From UBA5070 sp035352895 (GTDB lineage Bacteria; Fibrobacterota; Fibrobacteria; UBA5070), in NCBI GenBank assembly GCA_035352895.1, contig DAOPYN010000009.1:32990-96989 (forward strand): a stretch of 64,000 nucleotides of DNA, read 5' to 3'. The position numbers and the translations under genes are program-made. Of the stretch, positions 1 to 8,023 are shown in pieces (position 1 is the stretch's first letter; each line of letters begins with the position of its first letter). The notes under the pieces are model-generated. The model saw only the letters and a list, made by a program, of their open reading frames with translations. It was not told the origin of the DNA and did not search any database.

Positions 1-154
1 AGGCTGCGTCGATGCGCTCGGATGTCCATCCGCTGTTGCGCAGGATGAACGACGGAGCCAGCCGAGGAGCCAGCACGGACCAGGCTGCGCAGATGCCGAC
101 GGCGATCGCGGTGGACCAGGCGAGGCCGACGAACAGGGATTTCTTCGATCTCAT
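1..154 (-). CDS. N-terminus of a membrane-anchored protein (partial), apparent paralogue of the protein at 6623-8023
   Basis: The ATG at 154 overlaps the stop of the upstream J-like gene as ATGA, and the frame stays open to the window edge (51 codons). The start reads MRSKKSLFVGLAWSTAIAVG and contains one predicted membrane segment at about residues 7-28. The segment after it (APRLAPSFILRNSGWTSERI) aligns by eye with YPAVAPEIAFRHSAWSGVRT in the protein at 6623-8023, which also follows a J-like gene with an ATGA overlap. I infer a second copy of the same two-gene module. The repeat-containing body, if present, lies outside the window. Confidence 0.7.
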   Translation of the reverse strand, partial: MRSKKSLFVGLAWSTAIAVGICAAWSVLAPRLAPSFILRNSGWTSERIDAA

Positions 155-2826
155 GCGCTCCCTCCGCCGACCAGTCCCCGAACTTCGGTGGGGTGCGAGG
201 ATCCGGGATTGGTGCTGGCCGTGCTTCCGAAGCCCCATTGCTTGTTTCGCAACTCCTGGATCGCGGACGCATTCAGGTAGTCTTCCTCGGGGAGGATGCC
301 ATCGGGGAGCGATGGTCGCGGGTGGGTGCGTTCCCACGACTCGGTGGCCTGTGCCCTCGCCGATTCCAATGCGGCCTCGGCGGACACCCTGCTTCGCTCC
401 AGACCTCTCAATGTGTCCTTTTCTTGCGACTCGATGGAGGCCAACTCGGAAAGCTTGACCTGGAGTTGCTTCTTCAACGCGTCCAGTTGCGTCCGCTTCC
501 TGTTCCTGAAGCGGGAAACCAGGTTCGACAACCCGATTCCGGCGGCCATCGTCGCGATCCCGGCCGCGATCCCGATCCTGGCCGAGTGGAAGGCCTCGGA
601 TCCCAGAATGACTCCACCTGCCGAAGCGGTGCCCATCGCGATGCGCTCTTTCCAGCCGAATCTCTCGTCCGGGATGGGGGCGCTCTCGATGGTTCGGATC
701 GCTTCGGTCATCCGCTCGCAATCGGCCTTGGCTGCCTTCTTCCGATCTGCGATGGCGCTCTTCGTCTGTGCCTCCGCGTCTCGCGCGGCCTCCACGGCCA
801 GGGCGATGGCGGTCAACGCGGGGCTTTGGAGCTGGGTGTCCCTTTCGAGATTCCAGGCCCGGAGGCGAGTAGGCAGCTCCCCATGCGCGGTTCGGCACCC
901 TTGGCACCTGGGAACGCCGACCTCCGTGGTGGACCATTCCTTGAGTTCCCCGAAAAGCCCCTTGGTCTTCCGGATTCCACTGGACATGGCCAGCCGGATT
1001 TCTGATCCCTGGGACTCGACGCTCCGGCCGCAGAAGTGGCATGTTCGTCCGCCCCCGGCCTTCGGTGGCAGGACGGTGATCTTCGGCTTCGACGGATGGT
1101 ATTTCGCACGGAGCTTGCTCGCGTCGGCGCTTCCGCCCAGGTCGCTCACCTGTTTCTTGATCACATCGAGGTTCTTGCGCACCCCGGGGTCTCCCGGATC
1201 GACCTCGTCGGCCAGGAGCATCCGGGCGAGTCCGCCTTCCAGGGAAGCGCGGAGGGTCGCCTTCTTCTTCTCGATTTCCTTGTCCTCCTTGTCGGAGCAC
1301 GAAGAACACATGAACAGGGTGAGGTCGAGCGTTCCCACCTTGTGGGTGAAACGGATCCAGCGCGAATAGGAGGAGCTTCCGCAGCACATGCAGCCGGGCA
1401 TCATGTACGAAGGCGTTTCCGGAGTGGGCAGGCTGAACAGGAAGCTGGAAAGCCGGTCCGTTCCCACCAGGGATTGGATCTTCGCCAGGATCGCCTTCCG
1501 CTGGCTCGACTGCGGCTCGAAGTCGTTCCAAGCCGCATTTCCCGTGCGGATCGCATTCAGGCTCAGGCAGTTGGAGACCGCGCGCCGCAGAGGTTTGCCG
1601 ATGGCCGGATCCAGCGAGCAGAGGATGTCCATGGCACCGTCGAAATCGCCGCTCTTGACCTTCGCCCTGGCGGTTTCCATCGATGCCAAGGTGTCGGCGG
1701 GAAGATCCCAGTACCCTTCGGAGCACCAGTCGTTGCCGGCCTCCTGGTTTCCTTTCAGGGTGGCGATCTCGTCGGCGAGCTTCTGCTTGCGGCCTTCCGA
1801 ACCGGCGATCTCGCGGGCCGATTCCAGGAGGGAGATCGCCTTCTTCCAGAGGTTGGTGGTGTTGGCGAACAGCCACGTCCCGTCGGACATCGCTTCGGCG
1901 ACGGAATCGTGCGCGCTCTGCCTCACCACGTCCTCGTCGTCCAGGAGCGAATCGAGGACATCCAGGGAGCGCACGGACTGGTCCTGGATTCCTCGAACGA
2001 TTTCGTCGGCCTTGTGGGGCGTGGCGGTCCATTGACGCTTGGCCGCATCGATCGCCGATTGGATCTGGTTCCGCACCGGTTTGGTGGCTTGGCGCATCAC
2101 CTGTTCGAACAGGTGGAGGTCGTTGCCGGTGCAGGCGCCCCGGAGTCCGGATGCGATGTCTGGTGCGGTTTTCGATTGGCCGTCGATCGAAATTTCGATC
2201 GCCTTCAGGAGTCCCAGTCTGAGGACGGCGGGAAACACCGCTTCGCGCAGCTCCGCGCAATGCGCATCGTCCAGGCGAACGTCGTTCAATTCCCGAGCCC
2301 TGTCCCGTGCGAGACTCCAGAAGCCTTCCAGGTCGCGCACCCTGCGCCAGAGAACGGCGACATTCGTCCATTCCGGGCCCGAGCCACCCTCGCGCAGCAC
2401 CGAGAGCAGCTTCCAGACGGCTTGATCGTGCATGGCCATGGCACGGAGCGGCCCCGTCGATTCCTGGGCTTCGGTCCAGATGGATTCCGCCGCGGCGACA
2501 TCGCCGCAGGCCAGCGAGACCTGGGCCTGGTTGGGCCGTCCTTCGATCGTCCAGAACCAGAAAACCTCGTCGTCGAAGCGAAGTTTCGGGTCTGTCAATC
2601 GGTTCAGGGCGGCCGCGGATTCCTCTTCGGTCGGAGGGGGTGTCGGCGAGAGGAACGAGGACGTCGCTTCGGCCTCCAGGCCGAGCTTGCGTCGCTTCTC
2701 GAGGCTCTCCTGCTTCCGCCGGACTTCCTTGACGGAAGCCCGGCCATCCAGGCCGAGCACGCAAAACGGATTCTGTCGATAGAGGTCGAGACCGAATCGT
2801 TCCAGGAAGCCTTCATCCAAGCTCAT
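151..2826 (-). CDS. J-like-domain / zinc-ribbon membrane protein, copy A (891 aa)
   Basis: This is one of two paralogues in the window. The N-terminus (about residues 15-50, NPFCVLGLDGRASVKEVRRK) looks like helices I-II of a J domain, but I see no HPD tripeptide. A long helical, repeat-like region follows. Two CxxC...CxxC zinc-ribbon-like sites lie at about 478-510 (CMCC, CSSC) and 596-645 (CHFC, CQGC). A Gly/Ala-rich membrane hairpin sits near 730-770, and the end is a charged coiled coil. Residues about 255-567 are identical, down to the nucleotide, to copy B (8020-10701), while both ends are diverged. It sits downstream of the Hsp70 gene and is probably part of the same regulon. The function is unknown; a co-chaperone or sensor role is inferred from the neighbours. 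Confidence 0.8.
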   Translation of the reverse strand: MSLDEGFLERFGLDLYRQNPFCVLGLDGRASVKEVRRKQESLEKRRKLGLEAEATSSFLSPTPPPTEEESAAALNRLTDPKLRFDDEVFWFWTIEGRPNQAQVSLACGDVAAAESIWTEAQESTGPLRAMAMHDQAVWKLLSVLREGGSGPEWTNVAVLWRRVRDLEGFWSLARDRARELNDVRLDDAHCAELREAVFPAVLRLGLLKAIEISIDGQSKTAPDIASGLRGACTGNDLHLFEQVMRQATKPVRNQIQSAIDAAKRQWTATPHKADEIVRGIQDQSVRSLDVLDSLLDDEDVVRQSAHDSVAEAMSDGTWLFANTTNLWKKAISLLESAREIAGSEGRKQKLADEIATLKGNQEAGNDWCSEGYWDLPADTLASMETARAKVKSGDFDGAMDILCSLDPAIGKPLRRAVSNCLSLNAIRTGNAAWNDFEPQSSQRKAILAKIQSLVGTDRLSSFLFSLPTPETPSYMMPGCMCCGSSSYSRWIRFTHKVGTLDLTLFMCSSCSDKEDKEIEKKKATLRASLEGGLARMLLADEVDPGDPGVRKNLDVIKKQVSDLGGSADASKLRAKYHPSKPKITVLPPKAGGGRTCHFCGRSVESQGSEIRLAMSSGIRKTKGLFGELKEWSTTEVGVPRCQGCRTAHGELPTRLRAWNLERDTQLQSPALTAIALAVEAARDAEAQTKSAIADRKKAAKADCERMTEAIRTIESAPIPDERFGWKERIAMGTASAGGVILGSEAFHSARIGIAAGIATMAAGIGLSNLVSRFRNRKRTQLDALKKQLQVKLSELASIESQEKDTLRGLERSRVSAEAALESARAQATESWERTHPRPSLPDGILPEEDYLNASAIQELRNKQWGFGSTASTNPGSSHPTEVRGLVGGGSA
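1127..2063. repeat. 937-bp perfect direct repeat, copy 1
   Basis: This segment matches 8993-9929 at a constant offset of 7866 bases. Translations in three reading frames agree across the two copies, so I take the DNA as identical, including synonymous positions. Identity stops inside codons at both ends, after which the two genes are clearly diverged paralogues. Recent gene conversion, or an assembly collapse between paralogues, would give this pattern. Confidence 0.95.
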
Positions 2827-3258
2827 GGGGCGAGGTTCCCCTTGCGCTGGTGCGACGCGTCGGCCCTCCGGCGGGAACCGGGAAATGCGGCGATCGGCTG
2901 CGATCCGTGGACCTTGTCCGACGAAGATGGAATGCGATGTCGGGCTTCACTCATGGGTGGCGAAAAGCTAGGAAGATCAAAGGATCCACCGATCGCCAAA
3001 AACGGGTGCGCAACGCCTTCCGATGGATGTTGTCGTTTCGACAATGGAGGCCTTCCGTGGCGTGTCGACTGGGGTGTGAGTTCCATGGATGCATTCGACT
3101 TCGGGTTGGTTCGCGGATTGCGGCTCGAGAGGATCGGTCGCTCCAGGGATCCTGGATGCACCTCGCGTCCTTTCCGCCGCCGACACGAGGGAATACCAGA
3201 ACCATCCGCTTGGGTTGCGCGGAGGATCGGGAAAGGACGACGATGATCCGCTTTGGTG
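2827..3258. other. Gene-less spacer upstream of J-like copy A
   Basis: This spacer of about 430 bases separates the hairpin after the Hsp70 gene from the start of J-like copy A. It is less GC-rich than its surroundings. I see no convincing protein: open frames here run through from neighbouring shadows. It is long enough for a separate promoter for the downstream module, but I could not identify clear -35/-10 boxes. Confidence 0.4.
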
Positions 3259-3289
3259 GCGGGCCGTCCTCCGGCGGAGGACGGCCCGC
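3259..3289 (-). terminator. Strong GC hairpin just after the Hsp70 stop
   Basis: A perfect 14-bp stem with a 3-nt loop begins 7 bases past the Hsp70 stop codon. There is no clear U-run after the stem on the minus strand, so it may be a factor-dependent or partial terminator, or an mRNA 3' stabiliser, that lowers read-through into J-like copy A. Confidence 0.6.
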
Positions 3290-3295
3290 GGGATC

Positions 3296-5857
3296 CTATT
3301 GCACCTCGATTGTGACAGGACCTGTCGATGTGTTCGACGGAAGCAGGGAGGCCAGCTGCCGGTTGAGCACCTTGAGCTCCTCCTCCACTTCCTTGATGGT
3401 CTTGGTGCCCTGGTTGTTGTCGGCGATCAGTTTCCTGCCCCGTTCCACCAGCGCCTTGGCGCGCTGGCTGTCGGTCATCTTTCCGGCCTCGTAGTCCTTC
3501 TCCAGCCATCCGAAGCGCATGGTCTCGAAGCCCGACAGGTTGGTGAGGCGGTGGACCATGATCTCGGTGCATTCATCCTTCGCGCGCTTGACCAGCTCCG
3601 CATCCTTCTTCCCGATGGCGACCTGGAGCTCGTCCCACAATTCGGCGATCCGTCGCTTTTCCTGGTCGGTGCCGTGGTCGCGGATCACATCCGCGGCTTC
3701 CTTGTGGGTCGTTTGGGCCTGGTCCACCAGGTTGGGCCAGGCGATGGCCTGTTCCGCTTCGTAGGTGGCCGCGGCCAGGTCGAGGAGGCGCCGGTTGAGT
3801 TGGGAACGCGCATCCGGGTCCTGTTCGGCGGCCGCCAACAGATGGTCCACCTCGTTTTCCATGTTCTCGTCCTCGATCTGGGCGAGAGCGCCGCGGGCGT
3901 CCACGACTTCTCCACGCTGCGCCTCGTCCCTGGCCTTGGCCAGACGCGCCTTCTGGTCGGCGGCGCGTGCCCTGAGCTCCTCGAGCTCCGGAGCGGCCGA
4001 CTGCAGCTGGAAGACCGCTTCGAAGTCCTCGTCGAGCAGGGGGATGAACACGTGCACGCGCACCTGCTGCGACTCGTTCATGCTCAGCTTGACCTCGATC
4101 TCGCTGCCGGCCGGCAGATCCCGGCGTATGTCCGCGCCGCGGATCTTGAGCATGCCGATGCTCCGGTTCATGTCCGCGCGGGAGTGTTCGCCTTCCAGCA
4201 CGTTGATCCGCAGGATGTCGTCCTCGTTGCCATGGCGGAGCAGGCCCGTGGTCCGGTGCTCGTTGGATCCGCGGGCGGGAAGCTGGGTGCCCTTGCTCAG
4301 GTAGTGCTTCATGTCGCCGTTGGCCAGCCGGATGCCGATGGAGTTGGCGATGGGCGGCTTGTCCGGGAGCACGCCGATGGTGTACGTGATCCTGGCGGGC
4401 GACACCTCCAGGCGGGTGCCGGTGGCGTTGCACAGTTCGATGTCGTATTCGCAGCGCCTCTTCTCTTCTGCGAACAGCTGGGTGAGGAACGCGCCCTGGG
4501 CATTCAGGGGGACACGGCCCGAACGCCACTTGGTCTTGGTGTCCACGAACTCGATGGTGCAACCGGAAGCCGATTCCCCCTGGGGCCCCTGGACCTTCCC
4601 GCCGATGTCCGGATCGACCACGTCGCCCACCGGCACGTGCTCGATGTTCAGGGTCCACTTCCCCTTGCGCTCTGTCTGGTTGATGGCCGAGGCGGGGATG
4701 GTCTGGATGCCGGCGAAGATCGCCGCGCCACGGGCCACCGCGGTCACCGGATCGACGCTGAAGTCGAGCTTGGCGTTCAGGGCGGACTGCACCCCTTCGC
4801 GCACCCAGGGATTCAGGGTGGTTCCGCCCACCATCAGCACCCGATCCAGATCCTGTCCGGAGATCCCCTTCTCCTTGAGGGTCCGGCGGCACAGGTTCAG
4901 CGAACGTTCGATGAAGGGGCGGCTGACCTCCTGGACGTCCTGGGGGGTCAGGTTGAAGCTGAAGTCGACGGGCTTTCCGTCCTCGTCCTCGCAGAGACCT
5001 TCGATCCAGATCTCGGAGGCGGCGCGGGTGCGGCAGACCTCGATCTTGGCTTGCTCGGCGTAGTACTTGAGCTTGCCGATCGGATCGCGCCAGCGGATGG
5101 AGCCGCGGCGGAAGTCGGGAAGATTGTACTGGGAGGTCAGGGCCGGGACGAGCTTCTCCGTCACGATGTCCCAGTCCAGCAGCTTGCCGCCCAGGTGGTT
5201 GTCGCCGTCGTGGTTGACCACCTGGATCAGGCCGTCGCGCACGCGCATGAGCGCCGCGTCGAAGGTGCCCCCGCCGAAGTCGTAGACCAGCCAGTAGACG
5301 TTGTCGCTCTTGGACTGGAATCCGTAGGCCAGGGAGGCCGCGACGGGCTCCAGGAGCAGGACCGCGTGGGAGAATCCCGCACCCGCGATCTGGGGGATCC
5401 CCTGGGCGATCTCGGTGGGCGAGGTGCCGCAGGCGGCACGGTAGGTCGCCGCGGTCTGCGGAAGCTCGAAGGCGGCGGGGACGGTCACCACGGCGGCGCG
5501 GACTTCCTCGCCCATGTTGGTCTGGACGTCCATCTTCAGGGACTTCAGGACTTCCGCGGAGAGTTCCTCGGGCAGCATCCGGCGCCCGCTGCGCAGGAAG
5601 TTCTTGGCTCCGTTCTCGCCCAGACCCATGCGGAGCTTGAATTCCAGGTCGCCGTTCTCGGGGTCGCCGATCAGGGCCCGCTCCTTGGCCTGGGCGCCCA
5701 CGTGCAGGTTGTTGCGCTTGTCGATCCACACCGCCGAGGGTGTGATCACCGATCCCGCCTTGTTGGGGATCGCCTTGGCGTCGGTTCCGTCGACGACCGC
5801 GATGGTGCTGTTGGTGGTTCCGAGATCGATTCCGAAATCGATGGTGTGGCGTTCCAT
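3296..5857 (-). CDS. Hsp70-family chaperone with long divergent C-terminus (853 aa)
   Basis: The ATPase domain is clear: DLGTTNS at residues 11-17, EPVAASLAYG, VYDFGGGTFD and VGGTTLNPWVRE. The start was placed at the ATG of MERHTIDFGIDLG, with a GAGG ribosome site upstream; the frame is open further upstream but without Hsp70 character. After about residue 400 comes a beta-rich segment in place of a standard substrate-binding domain, then about 250 residues of charged helix/coiled coil. DnaK is about 640 aa, so this is a long special-purpose Hsp70. There is no adjacent grpE or standard dnaJ; its neighbours are two HPD-less J-like proteins, a kinase and a sigma factor. I infer a signalling or assembly chaperone rather than the housekeeping DnaK. 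Confidence 0.93.
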   Translation of the reverse strand: MERHTIDFGIDLGTTNSTIAVVDGTDAKAIPNKAGSVITPSAVWIDKRNNLHVGAQAKERALIGDPENGDLEFKLRMGLGENGAKNFLRSGRRMLPEELSAEVLKSLKMDVQTNMGEEVRAAVVTVPAAFELPQTAATYRAACGTSPTEIAQGIPQIAGAGFSHAVLLLEPVAASLAYGFQSKSDNVYWLVYDFGGGTFDAALMRVRDGLIQVVNHDGDNHLGGKLLDWDIVTEKLVPALTSQYNLPDFRRGSIRWRDPIGKLKYYAEQAKIEVCRTRAASEIWIEGLCEDEDGKPVDFSFNLTPQDVQEVSRPFIERSLNLCRRTLKEKGISGQDLDRVLMVGGTTLNPWVREGVQSALNAKLDFSVDPVTAVARGAAIFAGIQTIPASAINQTERKGKWTLNIEHVPVGDVVDPDIGGKVQGPQGESASGCTIEFVDTKTKWRSGRVPLNAQGAFLTQLFAEEKRRCEYDIELCNATGTRLEVSPARITYTIGVLPDKPPIANSIGIRLANGDMKHYLSKGTQLPARGSNEHRTTGLLRHGNEDDILRINVLEGEHSRADMNRSIGMLKIRGADIRRDLPAGSEIEVKLSMNESQQVRVHVFIPLLDEDFEAVFQLQSAAPELEELRARAADQKARLAKARDEAQRGEVVDARGALAQIEDENMENEVDHLLAAAEQDPDARSQLNRRLLDLAAATYEAEQAIAWPNLVDQAQTTHKEAADVIRDHGTDQEKRRIAELWDELQVAIGKKDAELVKRAKDECTEIMVHRLTNLSGFETMRFGWLEKDYEAGKMTDSQRAKALVERGRKLIADNNQGTKTIKEVEEELKVLNRQLASLLPSNTSTGPVTIEVQ

Positions 5858-5919
5858 GGATGCCTCGATGGATGGATGTGTGGAGTGGCTGCTCTGAAGT
5901 TCTTGGAAGGTGCGATCGT

Positions 5920-6501
5920 TCAGGGGTTCTGCCCGGGTGGCTGCGGAGCCGCCGTCGGCTCCACGGGCACGGCCACGAAGACCTCGCCGCGCTGGATGAG
6001 GCGATCCCCCAGGTAGACCACGGGTTGGACGGTTTCCGTCACAACCTCGAAGGTCACGGACTCCGTCGGCTCGATCTGGATGGCCTTCATGCTTTCGCTG
6101 CCGGCCGAGTACCTGCGGCGGGTGGGATCTTCCACCACCAGACCGATGCTCCTCAGCGCATCCATGCCCTTCTCGAGGCGCGCCAGGGCCTTGCGGACCC
6201 TGGGGTCGTCGTCGGTGGGCTCGACATCTCCCCATTCCTTCCTGAAGAACTTGGTCTTCAGGTACCACAGGCTGGTGGCGGTGGTGGCCAGCAAGGCGGA
6301 ATCGAAGGTCTGGATCCCTTTGGGAGCCGCATCGCGCACGGGAGGCTGGGTGGAGGAGGTCGGGCGTGCCGCGGGGGGCGTTCCCTTGGCCGGCCGGGAT
6401 CCTTCGGGGGCGCCCAGCTTGCGGAGAGCATCCAGGCTCGCGGGAATCAACGACTTGCGCTTGCCGCCGTTGGAGGACTTCTTCGGGTTCTTTCCGGACA
6501 T
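5920..6501 (-). CDS. Hypothetical protein between the repeat protein and Hsp70 (193 aa)
   Basis: I do not recognise a family. The first ~70 residues are basic and Pro/Ala/Ser-rich, so probably disordered. A helical middle follows (WYLKTKFFRKEWGDVEP, then RVRKALARLEKGMDALRSIG), and the end is beta-rich (SVTFEVVTETVQPVVYLGDR). The ATG at 6501 has an AAGGG ribosome site. It lies 62 bases before the Hsp70 start in transcription order, so it is probably co-transcribed. A chaperone cofactor is possible but nothing in the sequence proves it. Confidence 0.75.
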   Translation of the reverse strand: MSGKNPKKSSNGGKRKSLIPASLDALRKLGAPEGSRPAKGTPPAARPTSSTQPPVRDAAPKGIQTFDSALLATTATSLWYLKTKFFRKEWGDVEPTDDDPRVRKALARLEKGMDALRSIGLVVEDPTRRRYSAGSESMKAIQIEPTESVTFEVVTETVQPVVYLGDRLIQRGEVFVAVPVEPTAAPQPPGQNP

Positions 6502-6622
6502 GGATCCCTTTCTGGTGAGGGGAGGGTTGGAGTGCCCTCCGATATGTGGATCTACCGCGTTCGGATGCCCAGGTTGCGTGGGAAAAATCCGGATCGGTGG
6601 TTTTTACCAGGAGATGCGGAGG

Positions 6623-8023
6623 TCAATCCAGATCGCGCAAGCGGGATTCGGCGGCGCTCTTGATCTGGTAGCCGTCGTATCCCGGCCAGTCCCGATTGGA
6701 AATCGACCTCAGGATGTCCTTGTTCTTCAGCCTTTCGACCGCCGCGACCTGGATCTTGGTACCCTTCTTCTCGTCCTGGGCCAGGCGGGCGAGGATGTCC
6801 TGGTTTTCCAGGTGGGAGATGGCGTTGGTGACCATGCGCCGTTTCTCGTACTCGTACTCGGATTTGACGGGCATCTGGGCGATCACGGCAAGGCTGTCCT
6901 GGTTGCGGATCTGGTCGGCCGCCGCCGCCTTCGCCCGGTCGGAGCCTTTGCCGCGGATCACACCCATCAGGATGGTGTCGTTGGTCAATCGCGAAACCGC
7001 CGCCTCCAGGAACGAATCGTCGGTCTTGGGGTCCAGGGCGATCCTCGCCAGCACATCCTGTTTGTCCAGAAGCCGGATCGCCGCGAGTTTCACCGATCGG
7101 TTCGGGTCCCCGTAGTAGCCCGAGACCGGGAGGGTCGCGATGGCCTGGATGCTGTCCTGGTCGGCGATCGATTCCATCGCGGCGACCCGGACATCGCTCG
7201 ATCGATGCTTTCGGACGATGGACATCAGTTTGGCCGGATCCTTGATCTTCTTCACGGCGACCTTGACCCTGGACTCGGTCATCGACCCCAGGTTCGCGAG
7301 GATGACTTCCGGATCGGAAAGCGCCTTGGCCGCGGCGTCCTGGATGCCGTCGGTCTCGAACGAGTATCCGGATATCTTCTTGCGTCCGCAAGCGTAGTCG
7401 GCAAGGAGGTTCTGGTCCTCCAATCCGGCCACGGCGGCGAACCTGAGCTTCGAGGACGAGGTCGATGTCTCGATCCATTCCAGGAGGGTCTTCTGGTCCT
7501 TGAATCGGCGCATGTAGGCGACCAGGATGTCCTCGTCGTATTCCTTCTCGATCTGCTCCTTGATGAATTCCTGGTCGGTCAGCTTCCCGATGACGATCAC
7601 CTCCACGGAATCCGGAAGGGAACTCCCGGTGATGAGCTCCTTCAGGAGGGTTTCGTCCGTGATCGCCGAGATCGCGACCGCCTTGGTCTCCGACATTCCA
7701 TGTCTCACCAGTGCTTCGAGGGCGCCTTGGCTCTGGATCTTGCCGATCTGCTCCGGCTTGACCATCATAGCGGCCACGATCTGCTCGCTGGGGGAGCTCT
7801 TGCTCTCCAAGGATCGGACGAGAAGCCCGAAATCCTTCTCGGGAATCGAGTCCATCTTCTCCATCGCCCGGGTCCTGACTCCGGACCATGCGCTGTGCCG
7901 GAATGCGATTTCCGGGGCGACCGCAGGGTATAGATGGATCCAGACCAGATGCAGACCAAGGAAGATCCCGACGATGGCCGCGTACTGGTTAGCCGTGATC
8001 GATTTGAAAAAGGAGCTGTTCAT
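6623..8023 (-). CDS. Membrane-anchored HEAT-like repeat protein (466 aa)
   Basis: One N-terminal membrane segment (about residues 13-32, YAAIVGIFLGLHLVWIHLYP) anchors a long series of ~30-residue helical repeats. Recurring cores are of the type LENQDILARLAQDE, LLDKQDVLARIALDP and LSDPEVILANLGS, with a regular D/NQ-hydrophobic spacing, as expected for HEAT-like or solenoid scaffolds. Its ATG overlaps the stop of J-like copy B as ATGA, implying translational coupling. The partial gene at 1-154 is its apparent paralogue behind copy A. I infer a protein-binding scaffold at the membrane. Confidence 0.8.
   Translation of the reverse strand: MNSSFFKSITANQYAAIVGIFLGLHLVWIHLYPAVAPEIAFRHSAWSGVRTRAMEKMDSIPEKDFGLLVRSLESKSSPSEQIVAAMMVKPEQIGKIQSQGALEALVRHGMSETKAVAISAITDETLLKELITGSSLPDSVEVIVIGKLTDQEFIKEQIEKEYDEDILVAYMRRFKDQKTLLEWIETSTSSSKLRFAAVAGLEDQNLLADYACGRKKISGYSFETDGIQDAAAKALSDPEVILANLGSMTESRVKVAVKKIKDPAKLMSIVRKHRSSDVRVAAMESIADQDSIQAIATLPVSGYYGDPNRSVKLAAIRLLDKQDVLARIALDPKTDDSFLEAAVSRLTNDTILMGVIRGKGSDRAKAAAADQIRNQDSLAVIAQMPVKSEYEYEKRRMVTNAISHLENQDILARLAQDEKKGTKIQVAAVERLKNKDILRSISNRDWPGYDGYQIKSAAESRLRDLD

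Noticed and set aside
3089..6016. Long open frame on the plus strand opposite the Hsp70 gene
   Set aside because: High GC at third positions keeps antisense frames open; it has no family features, whereas the opposite strand encodes a clear Hsp70.
6580..6615. Terminator between the repeat protein and the 193-aa gene
   Set aside because: The A5...T5 pairing extends to only about 7 bases with a wobble; too weak to call.
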